Below are positions 52,030-64,000 of a stretch of DNA of 64,000 nt, one piece after another (position 1 is the first letter of the stretch; each line of letters starts with the position of its first letter). The translations under genes and the position numbers were made by a program. Source of the DNA: Apostichopus japonicus. Taxonomy: Eukaryota > Echinodermata > Holothuroidea > Aspidochirotida > Stichopodidae. The notes below the pieces were generated by a model. The model saw only the letters and a list, made by a program, of their open reading frames with translations, had not been told where the DNA came from and ran no database searches. The DNA is taken from contig NC_092580.1 of assembly GCF_037975245.1 (NCBI RefSeq), positions 31,304,001 through 31,368,000 of the forward strand. The letters run 5' to 3'.

Positions 52030-52550
52030 TGTCTTTGTCTCAACAAACCAAGCTGCGACATTGATTCTCTGCAGAAGAAAATATGACAGTGCCAGGGACT
52101 GTCTCTTCACTTTACATTGGCTCCCCATTGAGCAATGCATTACATTCAAGGTTCTTTGTTTGATTTATAAATGTATTAATAAACAGGCCCCCGATTATTT
52201 GTGTAAGATGTTTACTAGGCGTTTTTGTTCATAACGCATAAGAAGCATATCTGCTACTACTTTAAACGTTCCCGCCACCCGCACAAAACAGTTTGGCAAC
52301 CGTGTATTTTCTGTAACTGGGGCCAGGCTGCTGAATGACTTGCCATCTTCGGTTGCTAATCAATCCACATTTTTCTCTTTCAACAAAGCTCTGAAGACAG
52401 TTCTCTTTAATGAGGCCTTTAAGTAATCCTCTTTTTCTTTTTTCTGTTTTGTTGCTGTTTTTGTTCATTTGGATGTTTTATTTTTCTCCCCTTGTAAAGC
52501 GCCATAGAATATCGTTTTAGTTATGGCGCTATATAAATGCCTTATATATA
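52030..52550 (+). mobile_element. 3' end of a CR1/L2-like non-LTR retrotransposon
   Basis: The plus strand translates as NQAATLILCRRKYDSARDCL, then FTLHWLPIEQCITFKVLCLI, then YKCINKQAPDYLCKMFTRRF, then a stop at 52232-52234. It resumes in the same frame with RIRSISATTLNVPATRTKQF and GNRVFSVTGARLLNDLPSSV, ending with KALKTVLFNEAFK and the stop at 52424-52426. LHWLPIxxRIxFKVLxLxYK and the closing FxxxLKTxLF are hallmarks of the reverse-transcriptase C-terminus in this clade. The 3' UTR ends with an imperfect hairpin around ggcgct and the GCGCTATATAAAT tail word near 52528. It is 5'-truncated and inactive. It differs from the copy at 21.3 kb, so at least two lineages are present. Confidence 0.9.
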
Positions 52551-52946
52551 TATTTACAGTATAGGGCCCAATTGTTTAACATTTAATTTCCCGTCAATTG
52601 TATGTGAATTTCACCACAGTCACAACAGACCAGAAAACATATTTTTAACAAGTTTACTTTTCATTTTGGTTCATTATAACAGCTCTAATAGCCTCTGTCT
52701 CTCTCGCTCTATTACAGACTGCTAAACCTCAGAGTGTACTTCATTAAAGACCATTCGAAACGAAAACAAAGAGAAGAAATTAACCGGATGACATAAAGAT
52801 GTATTGTTATTGATTATTTTCAACATTTATAGCACCTTGGTGAGCAAAATGCTTTTAGTATTTTGCTTTAAAAACATTCAAGCCAATGTACTATTATGAA
52901 AGGTTGCCTCTTTGTTGAGTTTGTTTTGCAGTCAGACTGACTGAAT

Positions 52947-53222
52947 CCCTTAAGGTGCAGATATGGTGCATCAGACCAGAAACGAGGAAAATTGAGGCAC
53001 AGTGTTCAATGTTATAATTCTCAGCTCAATGGAAGATTAGTGACTAAAGTATGACAAGGAATACATACAGTAGCAATGCCTCCCTTAAGGTGCAGAAATG
53101 GTGCACCAGACCAGAAACGAGGAAAAGTGAGGCACAGTTTTCAAAGTTATAATTATCAGCTCAATGGAAAGTTAGTGACTAAAGTATGACAAGGAATTCA
53201 TACTGTACAGTAGCAATGCTTC
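52947..53222. repeat. Two-unit tandem duplication, period 135 bp
   Basis: cccttaaggtgcagatatgg at 52947 recurs at 53082 as cccttaaggtgcagaaatgg. The units stay highly similar to the end (acatacagtagcaatgcct versus actgtacagtagcaatgct). Confidence 0.93.
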
Positions 53223-53568
53223 CTTTTGGTGCTGAGTCACAACTACTTGATATCATTGAGTGACTTAAATTAAAACGATTAATTGGACTAAAGTATGCCC
53301 CTTTTCCCTAAAAATGGTCCAAACAACAATTTAGCATCCATGTAATAATTTGCTAGAATATGACTGAATTAAGCCTAAACTAGTGCAATGGTAGTGGTGG
53401 GACATATAAGAGTTCCACAGGAAAAACACATAAACAAAGTCATGTATATTTCAGAACCAATATGAGTAAACATATTGGATAAATCTTAAGTAGTTAAATT
53501 TAACTTTGATGGTCTTTATTGTAGCCAGTGGCCATTTAACTCATCATGTACTACTTCCAATGAGATTT

Positions 53569-54110
53569 GCATACTAGTGGAATACATGTAGAGTAGTCTG
53601 TGCCAATTCTAATCATACTGGTGGAATCAATGTACAGTAGTCTGTGTCAATTCTATGCATACTGGTGGAATACGTGTACAGTACTCTGTGCCAATTCTAT
53701 GCATACTGGTGGAATACATGTACAGCAGTCTGTGCCAATTCTAGGCATACTGGTGGAATGAATGTACAGCAGTCTGTGCCAATTCTATGCATACTGGTGT
53801 AATACATGTACAGTAGTCTATAAATGCCAATTCTATGCATACTGGTGGTATCAATGTACAGCAGTCTGTGCCAATTCTATGCATACTGGTGGAATACATG
53901 TAGAGTAGTCTGTGCCAATTCTATGCATACTGGTGGAATGAATGTACAGTTGTCTGTGCCAATTCTATGCACACTGGTGGAATACATGTACAGTAGTCTA
54001 TAGATGCCAATTCTATGCATACTGGTGGAATCAATGTACAGTACAGTAATCTGTGCTAATTCTATGCATACTGGTAGAATACATGTACAGCAGTCTGTGC
54101 AAATTCTACA
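53569..54110. repeat. 44 bp minisatellite, 12 copies, with higher-order structure
   Basis: The unit contains gcatactggtggaatacatg, tacagtagtctgtgcc and aattctat. Variants alternate: gaatacatg, gaatgaatg, a longer unit with tagtctataaatgcc, and gaatcaatg. This four-unit pattern (copies 4-7) recurs as copies 8-11, including the long variant (tagtctatagatgcc). Confidence 0.94.
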
Positions 54111-55759
54111 TAGATCTCCTATCTGTCACTATGCAGCAAAATTACAATAGTGATTTAAGCCAGTCACACATTTATTTAATGCATCTCTGTGAGAACATGG
54201 ACAATTATTTTTTTAATATAACTTTCATACATCTTTTTAATTTTGCTTAATATTTTTTTAATGGAAAAGACCATATTCTTTTCTTACAGCAATGACAAAT
54301 CTTTCTCCTTTTTTTTTATTTTCAGCATGGGCAAATCTGTCAGAACTTAATCATATTTGTCATGTGTCTTCTTGCCCTTCCAAATAGTTCCTCTTTAGTC
54401 TGCTACACAAATTTTAAATGACCTCCATCCGCTGGCTCTTATGCTGTGATTTCCCAGGTCTAGATGGAAGGACGTTTTCTGATTCGAAATTCAATATTTT
54501 GAGCAAGAAACATGAAGCCAGAAATTTAATCAGAAATAATTGCAAACCCCTTTTTTTTTTTTTTGACAAGTTGAAAATTTTGCCAACCTTGCAGTTCTAG
54601 AATGGAGACTTTTGGGATGCCAATAAATTTCAAGATTTTCATTATAAACTCTGTTCAGTGCTGTTCCGACTGAAATCTATGAATTGCCGATAATTCTTCG
54701 AGTGAGAGACTAAAATAAAATCTCCAAGATTGCACAGAATTTGCACCTCGATTATTGTGTGTTCCTTCGGTGACTACCATACTGTACATCAGAGACGAAT
54801 CTGACAAAACTGGGGTCTGGATTTTCTGATGGAAAAATCAATATCAATTGGGCTGCATCTTAACGAAAGAACGTTAAAGGAATCCAGCCTCTGATGCAGA
54901 GAAGCTGAACCATTACAATTTGTCTTAATTTAATTGTTTGTGTACAATATTCTTTTAAGGAAGAGGGGTGTATTTCCCCAGAGGGTAACCACTAGCTGAT
55001 TGTAGTCTCTAGTTATGGAAAATATTTCAATAGCAAGATCAGTTTTATGACATTTTAGGACAGCGTTCAGAAATGTCGTGTAGGATAATACCTTTACATC
55101 ACAAAGAAACGGCCTCTTTAATCATAAATGTTGTCACACGAAATTGTAGTCTTTAATATATTTTTTGCCATAGTATGTTTTTTATTGTAATTACCCTAGC
55201 AGGATTGGGATTTGAAGCACATAATTGCCAATGCCTATTTGGCCTTCCTTCCCTCTTTAAAAAAAGCTCTTATTCACAATCATTTATGTATATATATGCC
55301 AAAATGCCATTTAAAACCTTACTTAAACATCCTAGATGTAATCATCCCATGAAATTGACAGCTAATTAACATAATTAACATATACAGGTACATACTTGCT
55401 ACCTAGCAGCTGGCTACTAGAAAAGCGTCCTGTTGACGCAGTGCTCAACATACTACTTCAATATGCATTCATCCGCTATGACATAGAGCTGGTGCAGATT
55501 TCCACTATGCTAATCGCGCATTCAGTACCTGTACAACAGCATTCGGTACATGTACTGTACAACATAACGTAAGTAATGATTCCAATAACTGGGCAACGCC
55601 TAAGACAAAACGTGATCGAAAAACATGTGAAAATGTCATCTGAAGGGGAGACCTGTCACCTGTGATGAAATTCGAAAACACACTCACAAATAGTCTCAGA
55701 AAAACTTCAATGAAACAAGACCAGACTTCTATACTTCGCGATTATCAGATTCAGAAGGT

Positions 55760-55890
55760 CGTGGGTGATGACCCCCAGGAGGGTCAAGAGGGCGCAGTGC
55801 TGAAGTGTTACCAGTTATTATAGGCTAGGTAGATGGGATAGTGCAATAGTAGAGACAAGACAGGTAAGGGAGGAGGGCAGTAAATAAATT
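55760..55890 (+). repeat. Dispersed short repeat, copy D
   Basis: Matches copy A (gagggcgcagt, taggtagatggga, tagtgcaa) and copy E (ccagttattataggctaggt). It ends in gacaggtaagggaggaggg. Together with A and B it preserves CAGGTAAG exactly. Confidence 0.65.
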
Positions 55891-58800
55891 CATTACACCG
55901 TCAGCTTAACCTATGATCCATCCGTAACAAATCTGACACCCCTTCAGGGCCAGACGGGTACATACTAATTCAAACATTCAACCTTGCTCAAAATGACACC
56001 ACTGAGTGGGCTTCAGCGATATATATGACCATCGATAGCATGATGCATCCATATATATGTACAGTGAGTGCCTACACAGAATAGGAATTGTGTGTGTATA
56101 TTGGTTTATGAAAATCTACGACGAAATAGACGACCTTTTGATGACCTTTCAGGGCCAGACAAGTACACGTACCGTTTCAAACAGCCACATTTGCTACAAG
56201 GATACTACAACATGGGCGAACAACTATCTATACGTTATGGAAAATGCCCATTGATTTTGTGTTTTAATAACCAGGAAATGTTTTGCGTTCATTATAAATT
56301 CTTTTTAATTGTGGATTGCAAAGAAAGGACATTTATGAATATGATCTGTAAAATGAGACCACAGGATGTGTGAAGATGAACGTCCACATTAACAGTAACT
56401 TGATAACGTCAAGAATTGGTGGATAGACCAATAGATCAACTCATAGTGTACAGTTAGGGTTATTGGAGAATAACACAGAAGAGTGAAAAACCAAGCCGCC
56501 TTATATTAAACTTACTTCACAAAACAAGTTCCTTCACAAAAAAATAGCTCTTGTCATACAAACTGTTACCCACACAGGATTTCTCAGCATAGCTCCCCTT
56601 CAAAATATTTGAATATACATCTGTTTATGTACCTTATATTTTTTTCATTCTTTTTGTATAGTCATCTCAAAGAAGAAACTAAATGCAGTGATGGTGGGGT
56701 TTTCTTTCGCTCATCTCGACCCATTGCTACATTATTCATAGGGCTAGCAGCAACAGTGTTAACCAATGACGTGAGATAACAAACAGATGGAGAATAAACT
56801 GTACATGTGTGGTACCCATACAGTCGTGAAAGTACTAGATGGCAGCCAGTGCTATCGCCTATCGAGCTACTACATCCATTGTAGCATCAAACGTTGGTAA
56901 GGTTACCTCCCTCATCAACAGGCATTACAATAACTGATGTCATGCAATTAGAAAGCTTATAACCTTCCACATAAAGATGTAGGTTACTGAACCACTATAA
57001 ATGATGAACTTATAAGAACTCTTTCAAGAAAACTCATTATTTATAGTGTTAGTGTTGTTTTTTTAATGTAGCAAAAATATCACTGACATACCGATTAATA
57101 TGCAACTCCAAGAGCTCTGTCCCTAAACAATATGTGAGAGCCAAAGTGTGAAATGAGTTTGTTGCTCTTTTTTGGGGGTAATAGTCTTGCATCTACCCTC
57201 TTAGCATTTAACGTTCAAAAGAGCTTGCGACCAAAAAAATCTGTGGAAATTCTTTCATCACTTCCTGGATCTTGTTAAGACTATTGACGCGGATGCTGCA
57301 AGCTTTAATTTCACACCCCAACGAATCCGAGCACATTCATTATGTTTCTCCCAGAATCACAGAGAGGGAAAACAAGATAGATCCAAAGCATGTGGCTGTG
57401 CCGCTGAGAAGTAGAGAGGGTGAGGGAAACAAATGAGGGAATGGGAATACTGGCCTAAAAATAAATTATATTAGGGCTCCTCCATCAAGCCATTGAACTT
57501 GGTCACCAAACGGAGAGGAATTTTAGTTCCACTGGACAAGACACACCTGACATCAATAATTCATCATAGAGTGTTAGTGTGTGCATAACAAACTACAGAG
57601 AAAATTATTCTCATCTGGAATTCCTGAATTGTCTGACGATCTGTGAGAAATCAGCCTTGCCTATTGATAACATATATCCCTTTTCTTCCCACCCTCCCTC
57701 TTACCTCCCCTCCCCCCTTCCTTCTCCTTCACCCACATGTACCATCATAGAGCCTCAACAACCAGGCTATTTGATGGCTTAATGCCAGTGGATTTGCCAT
57801 TTTCCAGTAGAAAAGTCACTGGCAACTGTTTGTCAGTAGACATAAAGTTAAATTTGGTCAGTCAAAAAATTGACCCATTTCCATAATTCCCTAACAGAAG
57901 CCCTGTATCACATTGCCTAATATTAGCAAATCTTGGGCTGCTCTGAACAAGCTTGTACAATAACTTACATGTATATATGTATTATATTTCAGGAGAATGT
58001 TTGTGAGAACCTTAATCTTAGCCAGTATAGTTTTTTAAGCACTAGCATCTCTTAGCAAGTGGCTACCGATCAATCAATCAATAATCCATACAAACTATTT
58101 TATTTTATTTTATTGAAAGTGCACTAGCGAGTGCAAGACAGGTAGAGCACAGTAAATTAATCTTCCTGACAAGTCCATCATGAATTTATAGCTCAAAAGC
58201 AAAAACAATTAATGAAACGGTGAACATCCCGCATAGTTTTCTTCGAGGTATTTGATTTTGAATGTTCCGTAGTAAATGTCAGGGATACCCTGTGGGATTT
58301 AAGCTACATTAGAACTCGCAGACTGTCTGGTTGTTTTCCAATGAATCTGGAGCAGTATATGACCTGTATTGCAAATTGATTGAAAAAAGATCGCCACAAA
58401 CGGGATCTAACAAATGCAATATAATCTGGATCCACTTTTACAGCAAACTGTCCACCATGTCTTTGACTAAATTGCAAGAAATTACAATTTGTTACACAAT
58501 ACTTCACACGTGGAGGTAATTTATCCTGAAAAAAATACAAGACGAGAAAATCTGCTATTTTGCAATTAATGTACATATACATTTCTCTGGGTTGTACGTG
58601 TTAATTTTATGGGCAAACTGGTATTAAAGACATTTCTGCTGAGAACCTTGGCCAAAATTCATATATTCCGCTGATTATTACTGGGACAGCAGAAGCAAAG
58701 AGCATTCAGAATGAAAAACATGACAGGGTTTTTTTTTTGGAACCTCTTCTACGAAAATCTAACAATTCTCAGATGGCTACTGTATGCATGTATTTATTAG

Positions 58801-60648
58801 TATACAATGATAAATTATCATTATGACACCATTGGATCAATTGATTGATCAGCACATATCAAAATTTATCATCAACAAAAGGAGCCATAACTGAACATAA
58901 GATGGAATACTTTAACTCTCAGAGGTCATTCACATCTGGTTTATGTAAAGTATACTTACTTATCTATCACTGAACAACTAACCATTGTGTACCATCATTC
59001 CATCAATAAGTACAAAATAAAAATCCAAACTAAACCCTTCCATATACAGTACATACACTAGAAGTACTAAGGATGTGTCATTCTGATACTGGTGTTGTAC
59101 ACAAACGATTCTGTACAATATCAGTTACACCCACTCCATGGGTGTACCAGGTAGGACTGTTTCAGACATGGGATGTTGTGGTTTCACATTTCACAAAATC
59201 ACTGATCCTGTTGTTGAGTAATCTCTTATCTCTCACTAAGAGGTTAAATCTCAAAAATTACATAATTTAATAAAAATATATATACAAATATATATATTTA
59301 TATATTCCACATTTCTTTATTGTTGTTTTTTAGTAATACTGGTCATATCAACCTTTCACCTCCATGAAAGCAAAACTATTAATACTTCCTTAATTAAACA
59401 ACAGCATGAAACAGAAAGACATATATACGGCAACTTGACAAGGTTCACCTTCATTGAAGAAATTTCCTACGAGTTTCCTAACAGTACACATATTATCTTG
59501 CTATGTACATGGTTTTGGAATTGCAATTTAATTACTCACTTTTTTAACCTTTAATATTAAGAAGACATGATACCCAACCCTTATTTTTTGGTCTGATTGT
59601 GATAGAGATTACAGCGATATCAATGAATGTCAAAATTATGATAAGCCAAACAAAGAGAAAGTAAAAAAGCTCACATCCTAGTGACACTATGACATCACAG
59701 ATTCACATAATGACAGCTCGCACAACTTTCAAACCAGGATATCTTTCAAATGGTACAGTACAAGAAACTTTCTGAGCTGTTCGAAGGAGTTGTTCGTCAC
59801 AAAAATATCTGTCATGTATTAAGCCAAAAAGGATGGTTGGTTTTTTTCGTCACCCTAAAACTTTTAGGTAATGTACAGTAGCTTTGAACAGCAGCTATAA
59901 AATCCCAGAAGCTAAATGACTCCTCGATACATCACCTTCAGCACAATGATGAAGACAATAAAAGCAGACGTTAATTAATTTTCTGACTCATTTGTGCACC
60001 TTTTTTTTTCCTTTTGGTTTTGTAAGTATTTAATTTGGATTATGTGAATTCCTAGATCATTTTATGCCAAAATTACTCAAGTGTCCTTTTTCCCCTATAT
60101 TTGACAGATGTATATGTGCCTGCAAATATTGAACATCTGCAGTAAAACTTCAAAATATTTCCAAGGGTAAATTGTTGCTGGTTAGAAATGTCAGTGAAAT
60201 ACTGAACATTAATATTTTTGGCATTTTCAGAAATACTGTTGATGTACTGTAGAAGAATTTTGCAATGTCACTGAATGGGTGAATACTGCAGTGCAAAACT
60301 AGACTAGATGATCTAGTTCAAAGGAATAGAATGTTGTTACAGAATCCATCTTTTTTAATACCTGTGGTTTACAAATTTGTCTCGCACTCATGCAATAACT
60401 AGAAAGTGATTAAATGTCATTTTTAGCTCGGCTGAAAGCTTTCAATTGAGCTTTAAAAGCGATCTGCCATTTCGTCACTTTTCTTCAATTTGGCTGAAAT
60501 TTCATCAGTGGTTTATGATGGTTAAGTTTTCATACATATTCTATCATATTTTGTGTATTTGAAGGTCATTTGAGGTGACAAGAGGTCATTTTCTGAAAAT
60601 GTAAAAAATGCTACTCCTCCTAGCCTAGGGCGTTTGTCCAAAGCTTAT

Positions 60649-61165
60649 GCAAAAACAATGTGAACAGGACTGGCTATAGTATTTCTGTAAAAACAATGTA
60701 TGTGAACAGGACTGACTATCTCTGTTAAAACAATGTATGTGAACAGGACTGGTTATCTCTGTAAAACAATGTATATTAGCAGGACTAAACTGTATCTCTG
60801 TAAAAACAATGTATGTGAACAGGACTGACTATCTCTGTAAAAACAGTATGTGAACAGGTCTGACTATGTCTGTAAAAACAATGTACGTGAGCAGGACTGA
60901 TTATCTCTGTTAAAACAATGTTTGTGAACAGGATGTTTTAACAAAGATAGTCAGTCTTGTTCACATAGAATATTTTTACAGAGATACTCACTCCTGTTCA
61001 CATACATTGTTTTTACAGACATAGTCAGATGTACGTGAACAGGACTGATTATCTCTGTAAAACAATGTATGTGAACATGACTGAGTATCTCTGTAAAAAC
61101 AATGGATGTGAACAGGACTGACTATCTCTGTTACAAAAACAATGTATGTGAATAGGACTGATATA
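60649..61165. repeat. Minisatellite of about 37 bp with an inverted internal block
   Basis: Units of roughly ctgtaaaaacaatgtatgtg plus aacaggactgactatct run forward from 60649 to about 60932. They switch to the reverse complement from about 60934 to 61028, then forward again to 61165. Both switch points form near-perfect inverted repeats. Confidence 0.93.
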
Positions 61166-61687
61166 TGATATTTATCGCACATGTATCTAGATTAATCGTC
61201 ATGTTCCAATTCAAATCCAGACCATACTGTAAATCGTTGCCAAGTTTTTGTGATCATTAATTCCATACAGGACCACACACTACTGGTTGTATATAATTTA
61301 TCCTCAATTGTATCATAGATACAGATAGATCTTCAGACTTGGATGATAAAAACTGCTGAATTTAGGGGACAAAAAGTGTCATGGACAGGTGAACAAGTCA
61401 CTTCCAAGTTCAGCCAAGGTTTGTTTATATAGATTGTACACTTGGCTATATGTTACACCCTCCAAGTCAAATAGTGCAGTTTAAAAGCTAAATAAACATG
61501 TGCACCTCATTTTGTTTTTCTTCCTCTTCTTCCTTTGGTGTATCAAGTTATGTTATGGATGTTATTAATAAAGTAATCTTGCAGCATCATCATAACTTAT
61601 GACTTAATTGTACACTGTATGACTCAATTGATGACTAAATTGTACTGTATGTCATGTTGCAAGGAAGCCACATCCTCCATGCAATGC

Positions 61688-62165
61688 TATCCTGTCAATA
61701 ACCTCAATTACTATGTAGGCTACCATGTCATTCAACTCAATTACTACTGTACATACAGTAGGCTACCCGATCAGTCACCTCAATTACTACATAGGCTACC
61801 CTGTCAGTAACTTCAATTAGTTCTTAGGCAACCTTGTTGTCAGTAAAGTTCAATTACTATGCAGGCTACCTTGTCAGTAAATTTCAATTACTATGCAGGC
61901 TACCCTAGCAATAACTTCAATTACTACGTAGGCTACCCTGTCAGTAACTTCAACTACTTCGTAGGCAACCTTGTCAGTAAAGTTCAACTACTATACAGGC
62001 AACCTTGTCAGTAAAGTTCAATTACTATGCAGACTACTTTGTCAGTAAAGTTCAATTACTATGCAGGCTACACTGTCAATAACTTCAACAAGTTCAAATA
62101 CTATGCTGCCTACCCTATCAATAACTTCAATAACTACGTAGGCTACCCCTATTAGTAACTTCAAT
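61688..62165. repeat. Minisatellite of about 39 bp, about 12 copies
   Basis: Units of roughly caattactatgcaggctacc plus ctgtcagtaacttt repeat with substitutions and length changes. It starts about 520 bp after the end of the preceding minisatellite; the two units are unrelated. Confidence 0.92.
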
Positions 62166-64000
62166 GCAGGTTCCCAGTGGCTACCCTGCCACACCTTTGT
62201 ATCCCTTTCTTGAAAAAGAGAAGGAGTATAAATACACAGTTCAGTACACATTCTTGCACAATGCCTCAATCAGTTATCACTACTATATTCATCTTGACTT
62301 TATTACTAACTACATTTCTTCATTACATTCCCACTCTTCTGACAGAAAAATCTATGAAGCCAAATAAAAGGCAATACCATTGTAAGATCCTATTTAGCCA
62401 TGTTGCAATGTCTCCATACAGAAATATGACTGGACTATCAAAGCTACAAACAGAAATTCTGTAAAATTGGACATGTTGGCCATATAAGCATAACCTCCAT
62501 TCATGTTTCTATAATAAATTATAAATGATATCAACATATCATTGAGAAGTTCACAGCACCACACTGTTTTCATGACCTTCGTAGAACATGCTGTGAACTG
62601 CACTAAACTGTGGAGTGTGCATAATTGGCCACCTCCTCAATGCACAGAGATGATACAGCATAATAATTACATAGGAGGCACAAACCATACCATCATCTCT
62701 CGCTTCAACCATAGAGCCCTTTGTGATGAACAACTCAACCAAACAGCTAAGAAAAAAATCTCGCTTCCCTTGGGACATATCGTAGGATCTGGAATCTTTT
62801 ATTTTCTCTTTTTCTTTCTTTTCATATCTTTTTTTAGGTAAAAATGTTAACAGTGTAGACGCTGAAACGGATGCCATCGATAGGTCATGTTAAGAGCTTC
62901 AATATTGCAGATTCATCATAATTTGCAAAACCCATTTCCATTTTATAGAGAATATACGCTGCTGTTAAATAAGGAAATACATAACAAAAATTTAGTATAG
63001 TAAAGGTTTCGTAACTGACAAACCTTTGTAATTGACGCACCTTCAAATATTACTAGCAATGATACAGCAGGCAGCCTAAACTTTTTGCAGTCAAACAGAG
63101 TTACATATTTGATTAGTTTTAATCCATTTCAGGTATATATACCGATTAAATTGTGCTTTTTTTTCATGCTTTTAACGGCCTCCCCCTAGTTTAGGGGGCA
63201 TTTAGAAATCTGATTCCCTAAAAATAACCAAAACTACCTCAATATGATACCACTGCTTTCTGGGACCTGACCTGTCTGAGCTTAGAGGCTCAGAGCATAG
63301 CCAACAGCTTCAAAGTCAATGGATGTATACTTAGTCCTTTACTACAGTTATCTAATCCACGAATGTGTCAATTTAGGGGTACGATTATGAAAGAACTTGA
63401 CACCGCAGACATTTTGGAGTCAAATTCTGCTCAATTGTACGTTGCGTAGGCACCGAACAATAAATATTTTGAGATCATTACATTCCTGAGGAACTAAAGA
63501 AAAATGCATAAAGTTGAGTGATTTGGATTTTTCTTTGATAGACATTATTAATCAAATTCTTAAGTGCCTCGACTATGCGCCCACCATGCTACAAGTAGCT
63601 AGGTTAAATGTCAAGTTAAGACTTTATCAAGTCTTCAGCTCCAAGTGTGAAAAATCACTGTGTTCAAAATATAAACATAAACTACAAAATATGCATAACC
63701 TTCTTGAATAATATTCATTTCTATTTTTGCATTTCTGAATTAGTGTTAAAGACTAACGTAGGCTAACGTTAGGCTAAGTTAGACCCAACTTTAGCTATTC
63801 AGTTTCACTTAGGTTAACTGTAACACTGGACTTAAGGTCTCACCTTATCCCTACTCTAAAATTCGGGCCTAGGCCTAAGTTAGGTTAAGTGCTTCAAGTG
63901 CTTTAGTAGCCTACCTACCTGGTCGTGTTTCCAGTAAAAACCTCAGCTAATCGGGAAGAAATAGACTAAGGTTAGTAATTGTAAGATTTAATGTTTGTAA

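Larger units (their letters stand above)
26107..64000. other. Upstream noncoding region: 5' UTR intron or intergenic, repeat-rich
   Basis: No coding gene could be supported here. The open frames are short (mostly under 110 codons), lack recognisable domains, and are about what chance gives in sequence of this length and composition. If the splice acceptor at 26107 is real, part or all of this region is a first intron. I saw no recognisable feature in 26500-28100, 28150-30115, 30940-34150, 36065-40800, 45260-47600, 49450-52025, 54115-55755, 55895-60600 or 62200-64000, apart from short simple repeats. Every listed mobile or tandem element inside is annotated separately. Confidence 0.55.

Noticed and set aside
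61688-62165. CRISPR-like array of repeats
   Set aside because: The units are contiguous and diverged, with no unique spacers, in a eukaryotic genome. It is a minisatellite.

Overview
The window looks like AT-rich, repeat-dense nuclear DNA of a marine invertebrate. The words TAGGCCTA and TGTACAGTA recur and the gene has metazoan splicing. An echinoderm is my best guess, but the sequence does not prove it. There is no operon structure, no bacterial gene and no recognisable virus.

Only one protein-coding gene can be supported: the 5' end of a plasma-membrane calcium ATPase (PMCA/ATP2B), on the minus strand. The first coding exon (25930-26086) carries the start codon and the conserved N-terminal cytosolic region. 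It is preceded by a probable 3' splice site in the 5' UTR. The second coding exon (20919-21104) encodes the stretch leading into and through the first membrane helix. Reading phases match across the 4.8 kb intron (21105-25929). I found no third exon, so 1-20918 is read as an incomplete second intron. The region 26107-64000 is 5' UTR intron, promoter-side or intergenic DNA; the transcription start was not located.

All other supported features are repeats and mobile-element remnants. They include two 3' ends of CR1/L2-like LINEs with translatable reverse-transcriptase C-termini (21292-21570 and 52030-52550) and a third LINE-like tail (30121-30182). Two tRNA-derived SINE-like elements have A and B boxes (42470-42783 and 49190-49320). 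A short dispersed repeat occurs in at least five copies, all in the same orientation and antisense to the ATPase gene; three copies carry a perfect splice-donor word. There are four larger minisatellites (14.3, 53.6, 60.6 and 61.7 kb), several two-unit tandem duplications, inverted repeats, and G-rich or C-rich tracts.

The most interesting item is a compact minus-strand motif at 35843-35884. It has every invariant core base of a type I hammerhead ribozyme, with three consistent helices, and sits beside an AT microsatellite. Penelope-like elements and retrozymes carry such ribozymes. Other points of interest are a minisatellite with an internal orientation switch (60649-61165), a higher-order minisatellite (53569-54110), and a G-rich tract about 110-160 nt downstream of the first coding exon's splice donor.
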